Shown: in pieces, positions 51,239 through 58,127 of the stretch | Layout: each line of letters begins with the position of its first letter | Position numbering within the stretch: the first letter of the stretch is position 1 | Assembly: GCA_910585255.1 (NCBI GenBank) | Contig: CAJUEI010000001.1 | Location: 21,196-79,322, forward strand | Reading direction: 5' to 3' | Source: an uncultured Lachnospiraceae bacterium | GTDB lineage: Bacteria > Bacillota > Clostridia > Lachnospirales > Lachnospiraceae | Length of the DNA stretch: 58,127 nt | Position numbers and translations under genes: made by a program | The notes under the pieces: model-generated | Seen by the model: only the letters and a program-made list of their open reading frames with translations | Told to the model about the DNA's origin: nothing | Databases searched by the model: none

Positions 51239-52102
51239 TTACTTCCTCTTTATATCCCGATGTTCCAACTTAATCCCGCATCCGGTTTCCGCTTCCTTTA
51301 ACCGCTTATAAATCGCATTTGCTAAAGTAACAGAGCGATGTTTTCCCCCAGTACATCCAATACTAATCACCAGCTGATTTTTCCCCTCAAGAATATAGTT
51401 AGGAATTAAAAATTTCAGCATTTCTTCTAGCTGATCCAAAAATTTAGCTGCAATTTCAAACCCCATTACAAACTCCTGCACCTCTGCATCATTTCCCGTT
51501 TTATTCTTCAATTCTTCTACATAAAAAGGATTCGGAAGAAACCGCACGTCAAATACTAAATCCGAATCCACTGGTATACCATACTTAAACCCAAACGAAA
51601 GAACGGTAACAATCAAACTTTGAAATTTCTCATTCTGCACAAAAATATGTTCTAACTCCTGCTTTAATTCCCTTGTCAAAAGCTGACTGGTATCAATAAT
51701 ATAATTAGCATGCTTTTTTAAAAACTTCAGCTTCTCCCGCTCCAGCGTAATTCCCTTGTCCACTCGTTCCCTAGGAGCCAGCGGATGACTCCTCCTAGTC
51801 TCCTTATACCGCTTTACAAGTGTGTCCTCACTGGCATCCAAAAACAAAATTTCATAGGGATAATTCTTCTGAACAATCCCTTCCAGTGCCTCTGCCATAT
51901 CGTCCAAAGCATCCCCGTTTCGCACATCAATTCCAAGTGCCGCATTTTTAATTCCTCCAGGCTGCTCAAAAATCATCTGTGCAAATCGCTCCAAAAAAGA
52001 AATCGGCAAATTGTCTACACAAAAATACCCGCTGTCCTCCAACATTTTTAATGCGGTTGTTTTTCCAGCACCCGACATTCCCGTCACTATTACCAGCCTC
52101 AT
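51239..52102 (-). CDS. rapZ: RapZ-family nucleotide-binding protein (YvcJ)
   Basis: 287 aa. The start ATG at 52102 overlaps the murB stop (ATGA) and has AAGGAG seven bases before it. Walker A GMSGAGKTTALKMLEDSGY (8-26), then VDNLPISF, LDASEDTLVKRYKETRRSHP and the C-terminal IGCTGGKHRSVTLANAIY. In E. coli RapZ guides RNase E to GlmZ RNA. In Firmicutes it is a GTPase/ATPase affecting competence and wall metabolism. Confidence 0.95.
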   Translation of the reverse strand: MRLVIVTGMSGAGKTTALKMLEDSGYFCVDNLPISFLERFAQMIFEQPGGIKNAALGIDVRNGDALDDMAEALEGIVQKNYPYEILFLDASEDTLVKRYKETRRSHPLAPRERVDKGITLEREKLKFLKKHANYIIDTSQLLTRELKQELEHIFVQNEKFQSLIVTVLSFGFKYGIPVDSDLVFDVRFLPNPFYVEELKNKTGNDAEVQEFVMGFEIAAKFLDQLEEMLKFLIPNYILEGKNQLVISIGCTGGKHRSVTLANAIYKRLKEAETGCGIKLEHRDIKRK

Positions 52103-53022
52103 CCGCCTGCTCCTTCCCGGCACAGATACCGCACTTCTGGTTCTAATCTTATGCCTGTCTTCTCATATACTATCTGCTGTATCTTCTCTATCAATTCTTT
52201 GACCTCTTTTGCCGTAGCATTTCCTCGGTTAATAACAAAACCACAGTGTTTTTCCGACACTTGAGCATCCCCAATCCGAAATCCAGCAAGCCCTGCATCC
52301 ATAATTAACTTTCCGGCAAAGTGTCCGACCGGACGCTGAAACGTACTGCCTGCACTTGGATATTCTAGCGGCTGTTTCTCTCTCCGCTTGGCATTTAACT
52401 CCGCCATCTGCCCTTCAATTACAGCTCTCTCGCCCTCTTTCAGACAAAGCTCCGCTTCCAAAACCGTATATCCCATCTCGGACACAATACTTTTTCGATA
52501 GCCAAACTGCATCTCTTCTCCCGATAGTTCGATTCGTTCCCCTTCTTTTGAAAGCAGTGTTACTCGTTTAATCACCTGTGCCATCTCTCCACCATATGCC
52601 CCAGCATTCATAACCACTGCTCCCCCCAAAGTTCCGGGAATTCCCGAAGCAAACTCCAATCCAGAAAGTCCCAAAAAAGCCGCTTTCCTTGCTAAAGCAG
52701 AAAGGGCAGTCCCCGCCTGTGCCAGCAGACATTCCCCCTCCTGCCTTACTTTTGAAAATTCGTTTCCCAGATGAAGGATCACTCCGTCAACCCCACTGTC
52801 CGAAACTAACAGATTACTTCCGTTTCCAATCACTGTGCAGCCAGTTCCATACTCCCGGCACAAAGCCGCAATCTCTTCTATCTGTTCTATACTCCTTGGA
52901 GAAATCAGATAATCCGCCGCTCCTCCTATCCGAAAAGTTGTATAATTCTTCATTGGTTCCTGCCGCTTTAACATACCGCCTGCCACCTTTTCCAGCTTTT
53001 CTTCCCATCCCTGCTGCTTCAT
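52099..53022 (-). CDS. murB: UDP-N-acetylenolpyruvoylglucosamine reductase
   Basis: 307 aa, the shorter type II MurB typical of Firmicutes. FAD-binding: YTTFRIGGAADYLISP, VIGNGSNLLVSDSGVDGVIL and GIPGTLGGAVVMNAGAYGGE. The catalytic Ser lies in PSAGSTFQRP, with CGFVINRGNATA later. It makes UDP-MurNAc for peptidoglycan. Confidence 0.97.
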   Translation of the reverse strand: MKQQGWEEKLEKVAGGMLKRQEPMKNYTTFRIGGAADYLISPRSIEQIEEIAALCREYGTGCTVIGNGSNLLVSDSGVDGVILHLGNEFSKVRQEGECLLAQAGTALSALARKAAFLGLSGLEFASGIPGTLGGAVVMNAGAYGGEMAQVIKRVTLLSKEGERIELSGEEMQFGYRKSIVSEMGYTVLEAELCLKEGERAVIEGQMAELNAKRREKQPLEYPSAGSTFQRPVGHFAGKLIMDAGLAGFRIGDAQVSEKHCGFVINRGNATAKEVKELIEKIQQIVYEKTGIRLEPEVRYLCREGAGG

Positions 53023-53061
53023 TGTCTTCTTTCTCCTTTACTATTCAGCCTATTTAATACT

Positions 53062-53988
53062 TTATAATAACAATTTTGCTGCCCCATAGATACCAGCATC
53101 ATTTTCCAAAGTAGCCAAAGCAAACTTTACACCTCTGCTCGGCAAAAATGCTTTCTCTATATAATATTTCTGAACCAGCTCAATCAGAACATTCCCTGCC
53201 TTTGAGACACCGCCTCCGATTACAACAATCTCTGGATCCACCACCGCTGAAATATGGGCCAATGCAATTCCAAGATATTTTCCTAACCGTTCTCCTGCCT
53301 CCAGTGCAAGGGCATCTCCCTCTTTAATCGCATCAAACACTGCCTTCGCACTAATCTGCCGTCCCCGAAGAATCGACTCCTTATCCGAAGCCTCCAATAT
53401 CTTCTTCATCTCCTTTACAATTCCAGAAGCACTTGCCACCTGCTCAAGACATCCTTTTTTCCCGCAATTACAACATTCGGTCTCATCATATACAACCGGC
53501 ATATGTCCAATCTCTCCAGCCGCTCCATTCGTTCCGGCAAGAATCTTTCCGTTTAAAATAATTCCTCCGCCGACTCCAGTTCCAAGCGTTACCATAACTA
53601 GATTTTGAAAGCCCTTTCCGCCTCCCTGCCAGAGTTCTCCAAGTGCCGCTACATTTGCATCATTTCCTGCTTTTACCGGATAACCCGTCTTCTTCCCTAA
53701 CTCCTCTGCCACATTGATCTCACCCCAGCCAATATTGACACATCCCTTTACTACACCGTCTTCTCTAACTGGTCCCGGCACACCAATCCCGATTCCAATT
53801 ACCTCTTCTTCTATCTTCTTTTCCTTTATTTTCTCCAAAATTGCCTGTGCAATATCCTCCAAAACATACTTACCATTTTCCTCTTTTCTAGTCGGAATCT
53901 CCCACTTCTCTACCACTTCTTCTTGACAAAATAATCCTAACTTTACGGTTGTTCCTCCCAGGTCAACTCCAAATATGTATTTCTCCAT
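53062..53988 (-). CDS. glcK: ROK-family glucokinase
   Basis: 308 aa from the ATG at 53988 (AGGAGGG before it). Seen: the phosphate loop FGVDLGGTTVKLGLF, catalytic region KAGNDANVAALGELWQGGGK, VTLGTGVGGGIILNGKI and the ROK zinc cluster CCNCGKKGCLEQVAS (near 174). It phosphorylates glucose with ATP. Its place next to hprK suits a role in sugar signalling. No HTH, so not a NagC-type repressor. Confidence 0.92.
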   Translation of the reverse strand: MEKYIFGVDLGGTTVKLGLFCQEEVVEKWEIPTRKEENGKYVLEDIAQAILEKIKEKKIEEEVIGIGIGVPGPVREDGVVKGCVNIGWGEINVAEELGKKTGYPVKAGNDANVAALGELWQGGGKGFQNLVMVTLGTGVGGGIILNGKILAGTNGAAGEIGHMPVVYDETECCNCGKKGCLEQVASASGIVKEMKKILEASDKESILRGRQISAKAVFDAIKEGDALALEAGERLGKYLGIALAHISAVVDPEIVVIGGGVSKAGNVLIELVQKYYIEKAFLPSRGVKFALATLENDAGIYGAAKLLL

Positions 53989-54065
53989 ATTGTTCCCTCC
54001 TAAATTTTCACTCTGTTCTCTTTCCAAGCGTTTTCTTTTCCCCCCGTCCGCTATTCTAACCCCTA

Positions 54066-55016
54066 TCAATTATAATCATCATCCTCGTCATCCCGTTTTT
54101 TAGCCAAATTTGCCTGTACACGATTATACAATTCCTTCGCTGCATTATACCCCATCTTCTTCTGTCTCCAATTCACTGCTGCCGATTCGACAATCACTGC
54201 CAGATTCCGCCCAGGACGAATCGGCAGAGAATGACAAACAACCCGATTTCCAAGAAATTCGGTATATTCCTCCTCCATTCCAAGCCGATCATATTCCTTA
54301 TCCTTATTCCAGTCTTCCAGCTTAATCACCATATCAATCGTCTGGGTCTCTTTTACGCTTTCCACTCCAAACAGTGCCTTTACATCAATAATTCCAATCC
54401 CCCGAAGCTCAATAAAATATTTGGTCACCTCCGGTGCAGAGCCAATTAAGGTCTCATCACTTACCTTCCGAATCTCCACCACATCATCCGTAACCAAACG
54501 ATGTCCCCGCTTAATCAACTCCAATGCTGCCTCCGATTTTCCAATTCCGCTTTCTCCAGTAATCAGCACACCCTCTCCATATACATCTACCAGCACCCCA
54601 TGAATACTAATCATCGGTGCCAATTCCACCTTTAACCAGCGAATGATCTCCGCCATAAAAGAAGAGGTACTTTTACTAGACAAAAATATCGGCACATGAT
54701 ATTGTTTTGCAATCTCTACCATCTGTTCGTCCGGCTGCAAATCCCGGCAAAAGATCAGACAAGGGATCAGACTTGAAAACAACTGATGATAAATCTTATG
54801 TTTTCTCTCTGGATCAATATCCGCCAAATAGGCATGTTCCACATAACCGATAATCTGAACCCGTTCATTATCAAAATAATCAAAAAAACCGGTTAGCTGA
54901 AGTGCCGGACGATTGACATCCGGCTGTGTAATCTTAATAGCATTTGTATCAATTTCCGGCATCAGACTTCTGAGTTCCATCTTTTCCACTACTTTAGACA
55001 ACCTTACACTTCGCAT
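54066..55016 (-). CDS. hprK: HPr kinase/phosphorylase
   Basis: 316 aa. Seen: a Mur-ligase-like N-terminal domain, then the kinase domain with ISIHGVLVDVYGEGVLITG, Walker A GESGIGKSEAALELIKRGHR (near 157) and LVTDDVVEIRK. The signature region near IELRGIGIIDVKALFGVESV (near 205) is present. It phosphorylates HPr on Ser46 and reverses this, setting carbon catabolite repression with CcpA. Confidence 0.96.
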   Translation of the reverse strand: MRSVRLSKVVEKMELRSLMPEIDTNAIKITQPDVNRPALQLTGFFDYFDNERVQIIGYVEHAYLADIDPERKHKIYHQLFSSLIPCLIFCRDLQPDEQMVEIAKQYHVPIFLSSKSTSSFMAEIIRWLKVELAPMISIHGVLVDVYGEGVLITGESGIGKSEAALELIKRGHRLVTDDVVEIRKVSDETLIGSAPEVTKYFIELRGIGIIDVKALFGVESVKETQTIDMVIKLEDWNKDKEYDRLGMEEEYTEFLGNRVVCHSLPIRPGRNLAVIVESAAVNWRQKKMGYNAAKELYNRVQANLAKKRDDEDDDYN

Positions 55017-55059
55017 CGCATCTTCTCCTTTTTTCTATTTCAGATTCCTGTCCTATCCA

Positions 55060-55902
55060 TCAATCCAAATTTAAAATCCCAGACTCATCTAACCACTTGC
55101 AAATCTCCTGCATTGTCGTTCCGCTTATCTCTTCCGCAAGCCCCTGATCGACAAGAGCCGCCACCCCAGATTCAATCGGCAGCCGGCAGACATAAGGAAG
55201 CTGATACTGCCTTGCCAGCTCCTCTACATGACTCTCTCCAAATACCGTATGCTTCTTTCCGCAGTCTGGACATACAAAATAAGACATATTTTCTACAATT
55301 CCTAATACCGGAATATTCATCTTTTCCGCCATCTTCACTGCCTTTGTCACAATCATACTAACCAGTTCCTGAGGAGAAGTCACAATTAAAATACCGTCTA
55401 TCGGAATAGACTGAAACACCGTAAGCGGCACATCTCCGGTTCCTGGAGGCATATCTACATACATAATATCAATATCATCCCATATCACATCTGTCCAAAA
55501 CTGCTTTACCATCCCCGCAATCAGAGGTCCCCGCCATATTACCGGCTCTGTCTCATCCGCCAAAAGCAAATTCGTAGAAATCACCTTAATCCCCTGTTTG
55601 GTCTCTAAAGGATAAATTCCCACCTCACTTCCAAAAGCAGTCCCATGCAGTCCAAATGCCTTTGGAATAGACGGTCCTGTAATATCGGCATCCAAAATCG
55701 CTGTCTTCTTTCCTCTGCGGTTAGACTCCACCGCAAGCATAGAAGTCACCAAAGACTTTCCTACTCCTCCCTTTCCGCTCACTACACCAATCACTTTTTT
55801 CACTTTGCTGAGCGGATGCGGACGCTCCCGAAAATCCTGCGGCTGTGTTCTCTCCCCACAATCTGCTCCGCAGTTATTACAATCATGATTACATTCACCC
55901 AT
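55060..55902 (-). CDS. Mrp/NBP35-family Fe-S carrier ATPase
   Basis: 280 aa. N-terminal Cys cluster MGECNHDCNNCGADCGER, deviant Walker A SGKGGVGKSLVTSMLAVESN (near 42), MYVDMPPGTGDVPLT and a CxxC near the C-terminus (YFVCPDCGKK). Members carry or insert Fe-S clusters into apo-proteins. The ribosome site is AGGAGGG. Confidence 0.92.
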   Translation of the reverse strand: MGECNHDCNNCGADCGERTQPQDFRERPHPLSKVKKVIGVVSGKGGVGKSLVTSMLAVESNRRGKKTAILDADITGPSIPKAFGLHGTAFGSEVGIYPLETKQGIKVISTNLLLADETEPVIWRGPLIAGMVKQFWTDVIWDDIDIMYVDMPPGTGDVPLTVFQSIPIDGILIVTSPQELVSMIVTKAVKMAEKMNIPVLGIVENMSYFVCPDCGKKHTVFGESHVEELARQYQLPYVCRLPIESGVAALVDQGLAEEISGTTMQEICKWLDESGILNLD

Positions 55903-55944
55903 TGTCTAATCCCTCCTGAATTTTATTTTCTCTTTATCAATACT

Positions 55945-57531
55945 TTATTCTATCCACGCACCATCCGGTCCCACAACATAACCATCCGGTGTCGTAGTAC
56001 TGACTACCATTTTCCCGGAACTCTTATCCATATAGTACCACTTTTCACTCCACTTTACCCAGCCTGTCTGCATTGTACCAGAAGTATCAAAATAATACCA
56101 TTCATATTTATCATCAATCAGCCAACCTGTCTTTTTCTTTCCATCCGCCAGATAATAATTCCAGCTTCCATTCGAAGCCTTCTTCCATCCAATATCGGAT
56201 GCACTAACCTTTCCTGAATTTGCCGAACTTCCCGGATTAGTAGAAGTCCCCGGCTTTACCGAACTTCCTGCACTAGAAGTACCACTCGAACCTGCAGAAT
56301 TTCCCGAATTCGAACTTCCCGGCTTTGTAGAACTTCCAGAATTTGAAACTCCTCCCGGACCTGCCGAACTCCCCGGATTCGAAACCCCTCCTGGTCCCGC
56401 CGAACTTCCCGAATTCGAAACCCCTCCTGGACCTGCCGAACTCCCCGAATTCGAAACCCCTCCTGGACCTACCGAGCTCCCCGAATTCGAAACTCCTCCT
56501 GGACCTGCTGAATTTCCCGAATTCGAAACTCCTCCCGGACCTGCTGAATTTCCCGAATTCGAAACCCCTCCCGGACCTGCTGAATTTCCAGGATTCGTTG
56601 TATTTCCCGGATTCGTCTGACTTGGAACTGCCGTTGTCAACTGTATCTTATTTTGTTTATTCTGTGTAAATGTATAAGTCAAAGCCTTTTCTGCAGAAGT
56701 ATACATCACTTCCGTATCTGGATTTAAATAAGTCAAACAAATTACCTCATGGGTTCCATCTGTTGCCGTAGCAATCAGTGTTCTTCCGGCAGCCTTTGTA
56801 ATACCTGTCTTTGTTCCAATAACCGTATACAAATCCTTTGGATACTCATATGTATCACGCAAAAACAGATTTGTCGTCTTTCTGGTAATTGCTGCATTAT
56901 TGGTACGTGCCGGCAAGGTATATTCCAAAACACGAACAATCTCTCTGATCTCTGGATAGGTCATTGCCATACGGGAAAGTGCTGCAAACTCTGCTGCTGT
57001 AGTATAGGTATTTTTAAAATTATTTCCGATATCCAAACCTACCGTATTATCAAAATGTGTCTTTGTAAGTCCCATTGCAGCTACTTTTTCATTCATTTTC
57101 TTTAAACATTCCTCTGTGCTTCCAAAGCATCCCACAGCCAACGCTTCCGCCGCATCCGCCGCAGAAGAAACCAACAGCAGCTCCAATAACTCATATACCG
57201 TATAGACTCCTCCCGCTTTTAAACCGATTTTCGCTACATCAGACGGAAATGTTCCAAGCATCTGATTCGTAATCGTAATCTTTTTATCCTTATCCGCTGC
57301 ATCTAACACAACCATTGCTGTTACCAGTTTTACCGTACTTGCCGGATAAATACTTTGATCTTTATTCCTACTATAAAGAATTTCTCCAGAATAGGAATCA
57401 ATTACCACATAAACAGGAGAATCCACTCCTGCAATCTCTGCTGCATAAACAGGTTGTAACATCGTATGAAACAACAATACACATGCACATATTCCACCTG
57501 CTAACCGTTGTACCTTTTTAAATTTTATCAT
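55945..57531 (-). CDS. D-alanyl-D-alanine carboxypeptidase (S11) with repeat linker and wall-binding repeats
   Basis: 528 aa. Signal segment (GGICACVLLFHTMLQPVYAA). S11 domain: catalytic Ser/Lys in YPASTVKLVTAM (near 66), the SAADAAE region in place of SxN near 120, and KTG in GTKTGITKAAG (near 240). A Gly/Ser/Asn/Pro linker follows (about 300-440) with seven 12-residue units (GNSAGPGGVSNS-like). The C-terminus has choline-binding-like repeats (GWKKASNGSWNYYLADGKKK, YEWYYFDTSGTMQTGWVKW), probably binding cell-wall polymer. It trims pentapeptide stems. The linker length is likely variable. Confidence 0.9.
   Translation of the reverse strand: MIKFKKVQRLAGGICACVLLFHTMLQPVYAAEIAGVDSPVYVVIDSYSGEILYSRNKDQSIYPASTVKLVTAMVVLDAADKDKKITITNQMLGTFPSDVAKIGLKAGGVYTVYELLELLLVSSAADAAEALAVGCFGSTEECLKKMNEKVAAMGLTKTHFDNTVGLDIGNNFKNTYTTAAEFAALSRMAMTYPEIREIVRVLEYTLPARTNNAAITRKTTNLFLRDTYEYPKDLYTVIGTKTGITKAAGRTLIATATDGTHEVICLTYLNPDTEVMYTSAEKALTYTFTQNKQNKIQLTTAVPSQTNPGNTTNPGNSAGPGGVSNSGNSAGPGGVSNSGNSAGPGGVSNSGSSVGPGGVSNSGSSAGPGGVSNSGSSAGPGGVSNPGSSAGPGGVSNSGSSTKPGSSNSGNSAGSSGTSSAGSSVKPGTSTNPGSSANSGKVSASDIGWKKASNGSWNYYLADGKKKTGWLIDDKYEWYYFDTSGTMQTGWVKWSEKWYYMDKSSGKMVVSTTTPDGYVVGPDGAWIE
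56335..56600. repeat. 36-bp tandem repeat (about seven copies) in the carboxypeptidase gene
   Basis: Units like GGACCTGCTGAATTTCCCGA plus ATTCGAAACTCCTCCC repeat in frame with few changes, encoding the 12-residue linker unit. Copy number can change without a frameshift. Confidence 0.85.
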
Positions 57532-57727
57532 TCTTTGAACCTCTTATCTTTCCTTTCTCTGCTGCCCTTTTGCATAATAACATGTTTTATAACAATCTTC
57601 TACCTATTTTGTAAAATTTTTCGTTTATCATTATAGCATATTTCCCAACTCTTGTGAACCACCATTCCTAAATGCTTATACTTCCATCTATGATAGCAAG
57701 ATAGCCTAAAAATTCCTAAAGAGGACA

Positions 57728-57958
57728 CCAGAGTGCATAAGAGGGGGCACTGTTCCGCTCTCCGAAAAGCAGACGTTCTAAGACTTCTGAATCTAGATGC
57801 ATCCGACCGGACGGATCGGGGTGCAATTCGCCCGTACAGCGGGCTAAACACACCCCTTTTTTGTCATCTGCCGATGACAAAAATCCTAAAAATCGACAGA
57901 AGTCTAAGAACTTCTAGCTTTCCTCCGAAGTCACAGTGCCCCCTCTTATGCACTCTGG
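57728..57958. mobile_element. Nested-palindrome non-coding element with perfect 26-bp ends
   Basis: The ends are exact inverted repeats (CCAGAGTGCATAAGAGGGGG..., 57728-57753, and its complement at 57933-57958). Inside are a second inverted pair (GTTCTAAGACTTCTG, 57775-57789 and 57897-57911, one mismatch), a GCCCG-TACA-GCGGGC stem, and TTTTTGTCATC-TGCC-GATGACAAAAA (57858-57883). Segment 57892-57936 reappears inverted at 58072-58118. No coding frame was found. It could be a MITE-like element or a structured RNA. Confidence 0.5.
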
Positions 57959-58127
57959 CTGTATTATTCCAAAATTTACGTTTTCTACTCCACTCCTCTG
58001 CGGATACATGAATCAACTATCACTCTGCCGGCAGGAAAAGACAGCTAGAGTGGGGAAATGATCCCTTTTCGCTGTGACTTCGGAGGAAAGTTAGAAAGTC
58101 TTATGCTTCTGTCGATCGACTAGGATT
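57959..58127. other. Right edge: inverted second copy of part of the palindromic element
   Basis: CTGTGACTTCGGAGGAAAG (58072-58090) is the exact complement of 57918-57936, and similarity runs on to about 58118. No gene was seen. The repeat family continues beyond the window. Confidence 0.5.

Noticed and set aside
56343..56669. A 108-codon plus-strand frame rich in Pro/Leu/Asn repeats
   Set aside because: It is the mirror of the 36-bp repeats in the carboxypeptidase gene; no start site or independent support.
57728..57958. Second inverton
   Set aside because: The ends are inverted repeats, but there is no recombinase nearby and no consensus promoter inside; the nested stems fit a fold-back element better.

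Overview
The window reads as a low-to-moderate GC Firmicute of the Lachnospiraceae type (order Lachnospirales/Eubacteriales). The basis is the gene order dusB-greA-lysS and hprK-ROK kinase-murB-rapZ-whiA-dnaE-pfkA, the SleB-type hydrolase and S11 carboxypeptidase, strong AGGAGG ribosome sites, and a large Tn1549/CTn-like conjugative element. The genus cannot be fixed from the sequence. Almost every gene is on the minus strand, so transcription runs from high to low coordinates.

Region A (1-2240) is a putative phase-variation switch. A BspA-like leucine-rich-repeat surface protein starts at 553 and runs off the left edge. Upstream lies a tyrosine recombinase gene (806-1978) enclosed by two 27-bp sites (746-772 and 2175-2201) that are exact reverse complements. 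Each site has 11-bp inverted arms around an asymmetric 5-bp spacer. The enclosed segment carries a consensus promoter (TTGACA-17-TATAAT, 2079-2107) pointing out of its right end, where it now meets a strong terminator (2203-2238). Inversion would aim this promoter at the surface gene. The arrangement as read therefore looks like the OFF state.

Region B (2240-35320) is most of an integrative conjugative element. From right to left along transcription: a DUF6075-like gene, a 57-aa DUF3970-like gene, ParA, ParB, RepA_N initiator with an internal 23-bp iteron array, a zinc-ribbon/AP2 protein, PcfB, the VirD4/TraG coupling ATPase, a huge coiled-coil surface protein, Maff2, VirB6/TrbL-like, PrgI, VirB4, M23 peptidase, DUF4315, a CD1107/DUF4366-type protein, topoisomerase III and a 2199-aa methylase/helicase. 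After these come an Rpn-type nuclease, an unknown gene, and a divergent SymE-like/XRE pair. No relaxase is seen, so the element probably continues past the left edge or is incomplete. Its right end appears to abut the 3' end of lysS.

Region C (35320-58127) is ordinary chromosome: lysS, greA, dusB, coaX, a DUF6145-like gene, birA, a small membrane protein, argF, a SleB/SH3 hydrolase, an rRNA methyltransferase, pfkA, dnaE, whiA, rapZ, murB, a ROK glucokinase, hprK, an Mrp ATPase and a D-Ala-D-Ala carboxypeptidase. Between these genes are several fold-back, non-coding repeats (41267-41441, 42860-43075, 57728-57958) and two short tandem repeats. All functional assignments are by motif recognition; nothing was searched or computed against databases.
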